Source of the DNA: Marsupella aquatica
Lineage: Eukaryota; Marchantiophyta
DNA: 64,000 nt
Assembly: GCA_973895155.1 (NCBI GenBank)
Contig: OZ316896.1
Location: 16,430,001-16,494,000 of the forward strand
Direction of reading: 5' to 3'
Part shown: positions 1 to 8,345 of the stretch, piece after piece
Numbering within the stretch: the stretch's first letter is position 1
How the letters are laid out: every line of letters begins with the position of its first letter
Translations under genes and position numbers: made by a program
Notes under the pieces: model-generated
Databases searched by the model: none
The model's input: only the letters and a program-made list of their open reading frames with translations
What the model was told of the DNA's origin: nothing

Positions 1-983
1 CATGGTGGTAAATTCACTAGTCCTGCATTTTCATTTCTGTTCTGCATGGGAGAAAATTTACAGTGATGTTGCTTTAATTCAAAGCAATGTAGACCCCGAA
101 TATGCCAAGTTATTACATTACGCATGTCGGTAAAAGCAATGTCATCGACCTCTTCAGCCTGGGTAGTTCCGCCCTTTTCATGACTTCGCATCAATTGATG
201 TCTTACTGGATGGCCTCATACAAAAACAGTACAACTCAGCTAACAACGAAATACCTACAGTCGAGGAACCAAATCTTAGTGCCAATTGTAAGCCCAAAGG
301 TGAAAGCAGGGTAATGAGGAGACTGAAAACAGATGGCTCAATTCCACTAAGCGGTTGGGAGTCATACCTTTACTATGGGAGTCATACAATTACTATGGGA
401 GTCATCCTTTCACTACACACAGGTTTTACTTCCGCGGAAAGTCCCACAAAAGAAAAGAAACTGCCATTTTCCTTTGAATCATTAACGAAAGGAGGAATTC
501 AACTCATACAAACACAGGACTTTTACCCGGCGCTGGGTACCATCTGTAATGCGTGTACCAGGGCCGGCCACAAATCGTTGACTGAATTAAGTACAACTGA
601 TGTACGGCGAAGATCTAATTACAGTTACCGGTAGATTGAAATGCAAAGAGCGAACACTACATCCATTAAATGGGTACTCTGCGTTGTGACCAGCAAGAAG
701 GTTGTTGAACAGCAGAACTTAGGAGTTGTACAACCTCACACTTATAAGTGCCATGACAAAATCCACTGTTCTAATTTTCCCAAAATAAGAGCTCCAGATG
801 ACTCCGCTGAAAGCATCGACAGCAGCTACACGGGGTAAAAGTAGACTGCTCTCTTGCTTCTTACCAAGATGTCCTCCCTCAACAAGATGCATGAGCCTGC
901 TCCTGTCCTAGCTTGTGTGACGAAAGATTTCCCATTTAATTTCAATGCCCAATCCACAGCACGAAGGCGACAAGACTTCTGCC
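1..983. other. Intergenic, no gene recognised
   Basis: This stretch lies downstream of the minus-strand seven-transmembrane gene and probably holds its 3' untranslated region and terminator. The short open frames here have no recognisable domain. The only structure I see is a 20-bp unit beginning GGGAGTCAT, repeated three times at 357-415. Confidence 0.5.
357..415. repeat. 20-bp tandem repeat, 3 copies
   Basis: Three adjacent copies of a 20-bp unit starting GGGAGTCAT and ending in TACTAT or a variant. The third copy is slightly diverged. No function is apparent. Confidence 0.8.
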
Positions 984-2354
984 TTAAAGATCAAACTCGT
1001 CATCCTTTAAGGCGTCTGCGACTGGGGCCTCTTCCTCCTCCTCATCCAGAACAAAGTATGGGTTGTGCACAACAGGCCTAAACTTATAACCCGTGAACAT
1101 GTAAAAAGCCAAGCTTGCAAGTTCTTGTGCTAGATCGGTGGTCCACAGGTAACGATAATCTGTAACTGTGGTAAGAGCGTAGACAACAATTCTAGTGAAG
1201 TAAATGTAACTGACAACTACAATGTAGTACTGCCGGAAAAGAGTGAGTTTCACCACATTTCTTGCAGCTTTTCCATCCGTATGAGATGCTTCCCGAAGGT
1301 GCTTGATTGACCAGACAATGGGGAAAAGGACCGCACAACAGCAAATGATGTCGAGTAAATAAAACACCTGCTTCCATGTGAAAAAGTCTTTCGTCGAGGG
1401 ACCTGTCTCACCGGTGATAAAAACTGCAACATTTGCGAGCACCTGCAGTGGTATCACTATGAGCAAAACCTTCTTCTCTTTCTCCTGCAGATAAGGCTTC
1501 AAGAACGACCAGCCCGTGCCGATCAGTACAATCACTGTGAAGAGCATAACCGCTCGAAGGAAACCCAGAACGTAGTACGCAATATCCCATCCGTGCGGCT
1601 TCCCAGTCTTCTTGATCTTGTACTTCTCTTCGGCCTCTGCAAGCAAATTGAGTGCCTTGATAATGATCAAAAGGCCCATAAGGATGTGAATCCGGTGCAC
1701 CGTATCTCGTTGCTTGGTGCAGATGTAGCCCCACACGAAACCGAGGACAACGTAGACCAGGAAGAAAGTGAAAAAGAGTTTCGGCAGCTGTGTCTGACCA
1801 GCTGGAAGGTAGTCCCGAGCGCTACCTTCCACATTGTACATAGAGGTCTTGACATCCATGGTCACTTGACTGTTGCTTACACAATTAATAAAGTAGAGAG
1901 TGTACTGATTGGCACCACCCGGGGCAAACTCTTTCGCGAAGTAGGGCTGTACCCCCTGCACGTCCTTCAGGTTGAACAGCGTCTTGACTCGGCTGTTCTG
2001 GAGAACACAGACACTCTTCTGCTCCTCGTCCGCTTGTCTGAAAAATTCTGCCACCGCGATCAGCTCCTCCGCCGTGGTAAGAATGAATCCCATCTCTTCC
2101 AACGGAAAGTCCACTGATTCTTCCGCAGTGCCTCCCACAGGTAACACGCTCAGACCGGAAATGTTGAACTCGATCCTCCCCGTCGAGTCGAACCCGAATC
2201 TCTCAATCTTAATCGTCGGGCGCGAGTCATCTCTGATCTGTGAGTCTCTCTTCTCTGCCTTCACCACACACAGAAAGGGAACCAACGCTACCAGCACCAA
2301 AACTGCCACACCCTTAGGCATCTTCATCCTGCTGCTGATGCCCATGCTATCCAA
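984..2354 (-). CDS. GPR107/108-like seven-transmembrane protein (plant CAND6/7 type)
   Basis: Single-exon gene for 456 residues. Residues 12-33 form a hydrophobic signal peptide, and residues 34-188 a lumenal or extracellular domain with an FNIS glycosylation-type site near 63-66. Seven membrane segments follow, at about 192-212, 223-240, 258-285, 295-313, 328-350, 372-396 and 408-425, then an acidic cytoplasmic tail (DEEEEEAP...DDEFDL). This is the Lung_7-TM_R architecture of animal GPR107/108 and the Arabidopsis candidate GPCRs CAND6/CAND7, which are linked to Golgi and endosomal trafficking and G-protein signalling. Intronlessness fits the plant members as I recall them. Met1, Met4, Met10 and Met12 are in frame; Met12 gives the most typical signal peptide. 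The frame is intact. The family call is firm; the substrate or ligand is unknown. Confidence 0.93.
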   Translation of the reverse strand: MDSMGISSRMKMPKGVAVLVLVALVPFLCVVKAEKRDSQIRDDSRPTIKIERFGFDSTGRIEFNISGLSVLPVGGTAEESVDFPLEEMGFILTTAEELIAVAEFFRQADEEQKSVCVLQNSRVKTLFNLKDVQGVQPYFAKEFAPGGANQYTLYFINCVSNSQVTMDVKTSMYNVEGSARDYLPAGQTQLPKLFFTFFLVYVVLGFVWGYICTKQRDTVHRIHILMGLLIIIKALNLLAEAEEKYKIKKTGKPHGWDIAYYVLGFLRAVMLFTVIVLIGTGWSFLKPYLQEKEKKVLLIVIPLQVLANVAVFITGETGPSTKDFFTWKQVFYLLDIICCCAVLFPIVWSIKHLREASHTDGKAARNVVKLTLFRQYYIVVVSYIYFTRIVVYALTTVTDYRYLWTTDLAQELASLAFYMFTGYKFRPVVHNPYFVLDEEEEEAPVADALKDDEFDL

Positions 2355-3660
2355 CTAGCCTGCCCCTCTGTCCCCCTCGTGAGTTTCCCTTCCTTCCTTC
2401 AAGCCTGTTCCCTCTCACTTCGCGCGAACCCGTCCCCCTGATCTGTTCCTCTCCTCTTCTCCTACCACCGAGCACTTGTCAAGCATCCGCCATCGCTGTC
2501 CAGATAGGTCATCAAATCTAGCCAGATCTCGTTTCCCCGTCTGTCTCGACTTTCGGTCTAACTAAGCGACTTGTTCACTTGAGCAAATTTAACGAACGGA
2601 GCAGGCACCAAATCTTCTCTACAGGATCTGTGTCTGTACGACCTCCTCCGCACAGAAACGCGTTCTAGAGCAACACCACACCACTGCAAGGCAGACAATG
2701 AACGAACCTGCCAGATCCAGGAACTCAGTGGTCAGGCTCTATTTTCGCAATTCCTCCAAGAGAGAGCGCTCCACTCCTCCGCGCACAAACAAGCAAAGAG
2801 AGAAAACTAGAGCGCACCTTGCCTGGCGTGGCAGGCACTCTGGACAATGCCAGTAAACAGCACACCAGGGATTGAATGAATGCTAGCGAACATGACAACG
2901 GAAAAGGCCAAAATAAGGCGAACCTGCAACGGGAAGAGAACAGAACCACCGAAGGGCAGACGAAGCTCCCCCGCCGCGAGATCCGAAATGAGAAGTACGC
3001 GAACAACTTCCTCAGAGCCTTCACTCGAAATGATAATCCCTCGACTCCCCTCGGTTGGTCTTTCTCTCTCTGTTTCTCTCTCGGGGAAAGGAAAAAAGAT
3101 TATTGAATGCTACTGCCACCGAAATAATGCGAACCTGCAGCAAAAAGGCAAGCGCCAAACGGTAGATTCTCCCCGCCGCGCCGCGAGATCCGGGACAGGG
3201 AAAGAATAGCCGAACAACGCTCCTCGGACTCTTCGCTGTTTCCTCGACTCTTCTCTCGGTGCGATTGACTCTCTCTCCGTCTCTCGGGCGAAAGCGTCAG
3301 TGCCAAAATAATGCGAACCTGAGCAGCGAAGAAGGCCCGACGATACTGATACGGCCTCCGCCTCGCCGCGAGATCCGGACTGAGAAATAATTGTGGAGAA
3401 GGAGATACAGTAGTTCTTCAGCTTTCGTTGTTCAGCTTTTCTCGAGGAAGAACCAGTCTTCAGTGCCGAAAATATTCTCGAGGAAGAACGAGTCTTCCAG
3501 TGCCGAAATAATGCGAGCTTGCGGGAAAGGGCGCAAGGAAGAGAAGCGATTCAGGGCAGATTAGAAGTTTAGAACCTCCCCGCCGCGCCGCGCAGCGAGA
3601 TCCGGAATGCGAAATGTACGAGCAAACCTCGATGACCAATTCGAGTCTTCGCGAATTACT
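2355..3660 (-). promoter_or_regulatory. Upstream region of the 7TM gene, built of degenerate ~200-bp repeats
   Basis: The 5' flank of the seven-transmembrane gene has no credible coding frame. The motif GCGAACCTGC or a variant recurs at 2918, 3129, 3313 and 3513. A second motif, CCGCCGCGAGATCCG, recurs near 2971, 3170, 3361 and 3580. This defines about four diverged units of 184-211 bp. GAGA/CTCT-rich stretches (about 3060-3090 and 3265-3290) look like promoter or 5' untranslated sequence. A regulatory role is inferred from position only. Confidence 0.6.
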
Positions 3661-4449
3661 CGATTGTTTTCTATTTTGACACTAGCCCTTCCCTTGCACT
3701 TCTTTTTTTATAAGTGATCATTAGCCCTTACATATCACACTGCCAAGACACACTAACTCCAAACCGGGAGACATGGTCCCAAGGGCTAAAGAACCCAATA
3801 AAGGGGGAAAGAAAAGATCCCGAGAAGACCAACGAGGGCTAACAAGTCCAGGAGTAACCCAGAAAAACCATAAGACTAAGAATCAAACAAACAAAAGAAA
3901 AAACCCTACTGGGCGGGGAAAGCCCTCCTTGAAAGTAAATAGATATGAAAAGACAAATAAATAAAACAATTCTATTTTTTTTTCAATTTTCACCGTTCTC
4001 ACTTTCAATTAGCTTTAGGGTCCTATAGCAGTTCCTCGTTCACGGAATCCGGCATTCTCATGTGATTTGGCCAGCTCTTGTCCGGGAGTGCAACATCTAT
4101 CCCTACCGCGGTCCTTTTGGTGACATATCAACCACTTTCGGCTCCGATTACGATTCTGATTTACTCCTCCATTTTTGGTGACGGTTTCCCTTGATCAGCT
4201 TTGGAGCATTCCTGTCTTGCCACGTTTCTCCTCCGATTGGTGGTTGCCTTTCTTCTTCAGTTCTGACAAGGTGGTTTTTGCCAAGTTTAGTGGACCAGTT
4301 TGCATTCCACCATCTTTGGGAGCTGTAGCAGCACGCTCAAATCAGCGGAGAGATATTCACTCGCATCGACTCCTCAACGGACACATCGACGAGAGCTCCA
4401 GCTTTGTTCCCGGCTGTGCCTGCACGTGCTCAACGGTTTTCTAGGCTAG
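3661..4449. other. Intergenic; possible LINE 5' untranslated region at its right end
   Basis: No supported gene. The left part is A/T-rich with purine-rich low complexity (3770-3970). The right part, from about 4010, may be the 5' untranslated region of the downstream LINE, but I see no clear element boundary or target duplication. Confidence 0.4.
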
Positions 4450-5346
4450 CGGTGGCGCCGCTTCTCGGATTTTGACGCGGTGGGCTCTCTCCATAGCCTT
4501 CCCTTTCTTTTCACATGTCTTGGTTGGGCCTTTTGTCGCTTCTTGATGCGCTTTTGCTTTTATCGGGTTGTGACCTGTCATGTCTACGTTGAGAGTGTTG
4601 GCGCAGGGCAAGCGCCCAGCCCCCCCCCACACAGTTCTCCCCCCTCCTCCCCCCCGCCTCGTGGTCGCCTTCGTGTTTGCTCTTCTTCATTGGATCTCTC
4701 TCATCTTCGTGATGACCCCATGCCCGATGTTCTACCAGTCCCCCCAGTCTACTGCCCACCCCATCGACGCCCTGGGTCCTCTCCCCAGCCCATTCCCCCT
4801 CCACCCCTCTAGCATCCCCCTCCGGCCTCTTCATCCACGTCGGTTCCCCCCCCACCTCCTGTCCAGTCGTTCCCTGCTCCCTCCCCAGACGAGCGTCCCC
4901 TGCATACTTGTCTTGAGTGTGGCTGGGTTGGCCTCTCCCTTCCTCATCACCGCGGGCGGGGCCGGTGCCAACATCGCCAGCAAGCCCAATCCCAGCCCCA
5001 GCCCCCTCTTGACCCAGTTAGCTCTGCCCCTCCTTCCTTGGAGGCTTCCGAGCAGGCATGGAGTTGGGTTCGCTCTCTAGACCCCCTTCCAGCCTACCAT
5101 CCAGGGTACATTAGACCTCGCCTTTATAACCACATCCCACTAGCGTTGCGCCCATTAGTTCGATCATCCTTGTTGCAACTCATGCAACTTATCTTGGCGC
5201 ATCCTATCGAGGTCTCCTATTGGTCTTTACTCATGCTTTTTCCACAGTGGACTCTTACCCTCCCTAGTCACGGTGGTCGCGTGGGTCATCGTGAGACTGC
5301 CTCTCGTATCCATCGTTTTCTGCGGGGAGATTGGGAACAGCTTTAG
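4450..5346 (+). pseudogene. LINE ORF, N-terminal part with finger motif, interrupted by two TAG codons
   Basis: This is the same reading frame as the downstream reverse transcriptase, and follows a TAG at 4447-4449. It is proline/serine-rich to 4809, stops at 4810-4812, then resumes. The resumed part carries a zinc-finger-like motif (CLECGWVGL...HH...CQH), comparable in position to the N-terminal fingers of R2-like elements. A second TAG lies at 5344-5346. Beyond it the frame is open to the end of the polymerase, so the two stops are the only visible lesions here. Confidence 0.7.
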
Positions 5347-5388
5347 GAAGAGTACTTTCTTCGAGCCCGTTCCTTTACTACCCGTGCT

Positions 5389-7977
5389 TTGTCTGACCCA
5401 GCTCGCCACTCTCATCCTCCAGAGCACAGACGCCTTCGTCGCTCTTGTCGTTTGGCCCAGGCTGGTGAATATCGTCGTGCGGTCCAGGCCCTTTCTCCCA
5501 CCACACCAGCCCCCCCTGGCGAGGTCACCTTGACGGCCCTTCAGGATCTCCATCCGCAGCCCTATGATCAGCTCCCTTTGTTCGTGGAGGATTTTGAGCC
5601 TGAGGAGGATCTTCAGTTTAGTAGGGACCACTTCACCTATGCTTTCCTCCATGCTCCGCGTTGTGCGGCTGGTGGCCCCTCTGGCTATGTCTTTGAGCAT
5701 TTTCGTGATTTATTCCCCCCTGAGGATCCTCAGTCTGGTTTTCCAGTTTTCTTCTCCTTTTGCCAGTGTATTGCTACCGGCCGTTTGCCTCCTCCCGTCT
5801 CTTGGCTTTTGAGTGCTTCTCGTTTATTGGCCATGGCTAAGTCTTCACCGGGTGTCCGGCCCATAGCTATTGGAGAGGTTTTTCTTCGTCTGGTGTCTCG
5901 CGCACTTTCATCGCAGTATCGCTCTGCACTATTGGATCATCTCTCTCCACATCAGTTTGCAGTGGGCGTTCCTGGCGGTTGTGAGACAGTTATTGCGGGT
6001 ATTCGTACTACCTTGGACCTCCACCCTGATTGGGTTGTCCTCCAGGTTGATGTCTCCAATGCTTTCAATACGGTTTCTCGGGCAACAATTTTTTGTGCTT
6101 TGAGGGCAGCGGATCCAGACATCCAGTCCCTTATCCCCTTTGTCCGTTGTTTTTATGGGTTCGAGGCCCCCCTCTTCTATAGTCATCACACCTCTACAGG
6201 AGCGTATACCACTCTTTCTTCTGCAGAAGGTACACGTCAGGGTGACCCTTTGGGTGGGCCTCTTTTTGCCATTGCACATTTTACTGCTTTACGAGAAGCC
6301 TCCGCGGCCCACCCCCAGTGTATCTTCCCCTCCCTTTCAGATGACACCCACATCATTGGTCCACCTGTTGCTGTTACTTCTGCCCTCGCCACCCTTTCCA
6401 CCCATTTGTTGGGCCTCGGTTTACGAGTTCAGCCGGTGAAGAGTCGTGCATGGAGTCCAGCTCGGTTACCCTCTGATCTTGCGCTTCCCCCTGGGTTCTT
6501 ACGTCCTGCCGACGGTCTTCGGGTCCTTGGCTCCCCAGTCGGTACCGCCTCCTTTTGCTCATCTTTCATTGCTGACGCTCTCCAGGCTGCCTTAGCCCCT
6601 ACTCCTATGCTCCCTAAGTTAGCAGACTCTCAGGCAGCATTTGGGTTGTTGTTGAGATGCATCCACCCTCGTGCGTCCTATTTGGCTCGGACACATCCCC
6701 CTACCGAGGATCTTTATCTACACCTCCGAGCGTTTGATGTCTCCATTCGTGAGACTTTGGCCTCTCTTTTAGGGCCAGGTACTTTACTCTCATCTCCGTG
6801 GCTTCATCGACAGCTCAGTCTTCCTATTTCTCACGGTGGTTTTGGGCTTACTTCCACTGAGCGCCTTGCACCTTTGGCCTTCTTGGGCGCGTGGGCGGCC
6901 GCCTTCTCATTGTTGGCTGATCGTTTCCTTACTGAGGATCGACCTTTTTTACTTTCATCCCTCATGGAGGTCGAGGAGGGTTCCCTCCCATTTCAGGTTC
7001 ATTTGCGCACGGCGCGGTCATCATTACCCGATCCTGTTCGAGCTGCGTTACCTTCATTCCAAGAGTTTTTATCCTTGGACCCCGTCCGTCTTCAGGCAGA
7101 CCTTGCTGGGCGTATGCACGCTTTCACCCTTTCCAGCATCCTCACCGAGGCACCTGACACAGACCGAGCTCGGATTCTTTCTTCCGGAGGGAAGGGCGCA
7201 GGAGGCTGGCTTCAGGCCAATCCAGTCATTCCTCACCTGCGGATGTCTTCAGCGGAGTTTGCGACAGCCATGCGTCTTCGTATGGGCTTGCCCCACCCAC
7301 TTCTTGCTGGTTTACCTCCTACTTGCAGTTGTGGGAAGCCTTGTGATGCCACAGGTGTCCATCTTCTTCGATGCAGTTTGGGCGGCGAAACCATTTTTGT
7401 TCACGACGCTGTGAGAGATGCGACTGCTCAGGTTCTCTCTGGCTCTTTGGTCTGCGCGCGGCGGGAGGTGGTGCTCGAGTTACCTGGTCCTCCATCACAG
7501 CGGTTACGGGTGGATCTTACCATGGTCCATGACGGTCACCGTACTTTGGCAGATGTAGTGGTGGCAAACCCATTGCGCCAAGACATCATTGGGACAGCGG
7601 CAACAACGGCAGGGGCAGCAACATCACGAGCAGCAACAACGAAGGAGGCCAAATATGCTGCACGAGCTTCATCTGATAGCTTCTTGCCCCTTGCTCTTGA
7701 GATATTTGGGCGTCTCCATCATCAGTTCGACGGGCTTCTTCGCCAAGCTGCTCGGGATGTTCACGGTCGGATGGGTCCTACCGGGCCCCCGCTATCTGTT
7801 TTGACCATGCACTTTCGCCAACGCATTTCAGTCACCTTACAGCGTGCTCAAGCTCGGGCCGTCTATCGTCGATCTCTGACAGTGGGTGCTAGTGTGACTC
7901 CGCAGCGGCTAGCCCCCCTAGAGGACATTCCTGTCCCACTTGCCGATCTAGTTTCGACACTTGATGTAGACCACTAG
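5389..7977 (+). CDS. LINE reverse transcriptase with C-terminal restriction-like endonuclease
   Basis: 862 residues from the first Met after the TAG at 5344; the native frame very likely starts further upstream. Reverse-transcriptase landmarks are RPIAIGE near 157-163, motif A VDVSNAFN at 220-227 (catalytic Asp221), motif B EGTRQGDPLGG at 280-290 and motif C LSDD at 316-319. The usual residue before S/A-DD is Tyr or Phe; here it is Leu. A Cys/His motif (CSCGKPC...H...C) follows near 646-662. After it come PD-(D/E)XK-like signatures: RVDLTM near 706, ADVVVANP near 721, and a KYA...FLPLALEIFGRLH block near 755-780. Target-primed reverse transcription at a nicked site is known for this class; the target here is unknown. 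The Ala/Thr-rich run near 730-750 reflects CAA/GCA-rich DNA and is poorly matched in the second copy. Confidence 0.88.
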   Translation: MSDPARHSHPPEHRRLRRSCRLAQAGEYRRAVQALSPTTPAPPGEVTLTALQDLHPQPYDQLPLFVEDFEPEEDLQFSRDHFTYAFLHAPRCAAGGPSGYVFEHFRDLFPPEDPQSGFPVFFSFCQCIATGRLPPPVSWLLSASRLLAMAKSSPGVRPIAIGEVFLRLVSRALSSQYRSALLDHLSPHQFAVGVPGGCETVIAGIRTTLDLHPDWVVLQVDVSNAFNTVSRATIFCALRAADPDIQSLIPFVRCFYGFEAPLFYSHHTSTGAYTTLSSAEGTRQGDPLGGPLFAIAHFTALREASAAHPQCIFPSLSDDTHIIGPPVAVTSALATLSTHLLGLGLRVQPVKSRAWSPARLPSDLALPPGFLRPADGLRVLGSPVGTASFCSSFIADALQAALAPTPMLPKLADSQAAFGLLLRCIHPRASYLARTHPPTEDLYLHLRAFDVSIRETLASLLGPGTLLSSPWLHRQLSLPISHGGFGLTSTERLAPLAFLGAWAAAFSLLADRFLTEDRPFLLSSLMEVEEGSLPFQVHLRTARSSLPDPVRAALPSFQEFLSLDPVRLQADLAGRMHAFTLSSILTEAPDTDRARILSSGGKGAGGWLQANPVIPHLRMSSAEFATAMRLRMGLPHPLLAGLPPTCSCGKPCDATGVHLLRCSLGGETIFVHDAVRDATAQVLSGSLVCARREVVLELPGPPSQRLRVDLTMVHDGHRTLADVVVANPLRQDIIGTAATTAGAATSRAATTKEAKYAARASSDSFLPLALEIFGRLHHQFDGLLRQAARDVHGRMGPTGPPLSVLTMHFRQRISVTLQRAQARAVYRRSLTVGASVTPQRLAPLEDIPVPLADLVSTLDVDH

Positions 7978-8034
7978 CTTGTTGCCACATTTGCTAGGTA
8001 TGATGAGGACCTCGGTCCATTTGCGGTAGTTTTA

Positions 8035-8128
8035 GTTCCTCTTTCTTGGTTTTTAGGGGTTTCCTTTTGCTCACTTCTTTTGGTTCCTCTTTCTTGGTTT
8101 TTAGGGTTTCCTTTTGCTCACTTCTTTT
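8035..8128. repeat. 48-bp tandem duplication in LINE 3' region
   Basis: Two nearly identical 48-bp copies beginning GTTCCTCTTTCTTGG lie just after the LINE coding frame. Short tandem repeats are common in LINE 3' untranslated regions. Confidence 0.85.
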
Positions 8129-8345
8129 GCGTTTGGTTTTGTCCACTTGGGACCTCTCTTGTTTATTCTTTTGTACTCTATTTGGCCTTTTTCTGTATAA
8201 AGTATGTGTATATTCATTTTGGATTCTATACTATATCCCCTTCATCTTTACCCAATCCCTGTTTTTAATTCCTCCTTAGTTAATGTCACTTTTGTTCACC
8301 TTTGCTCCCGTCCCTATTTTTTGTCAGCATCATGGGTGTTATCCT

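Larger units (their letters stand above)
4450..8345 (+). mobile_element. RLE-type non-LTR retrotransposon (LINE)
   Basis: One coding frame runs from about 4450 to 7977. It starts with a proline-rich leader, then a Cys/His finger-like motif near 4909-4975 (CLECGW...HH...CQH). Next comes a reverse transcriptase, a Cys/His motif and a C-terminal restriction-like endonuclease. This order is that of R2/HERO-like or related early-branching LINEs, which have a terminal restriction-like endonuclease instead of an AP-endonuclease. The 3' untranslated region contains a 48-bp tandem duplication (8035-8128). The element probably ends between 8250 and 8345. Two in-frame TAG codons (4810-4812, 5344-5346) suggest recent decay. 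No target duplication was found. Confidence 0.82.

Noticed and set aside
102-634. Two adjacent plus-strand frames of 70 and 106 residues
   Set aside because: No domain, biased composition and overlap with a short tandem repeat; they lie in the 3' flank of a minus-strand gene.
1593-2117. 174-residue plus-strand frame
   Set aside because: It lies wholly inside the antisense of the seven-transmembrane gene and has no domain of its own.
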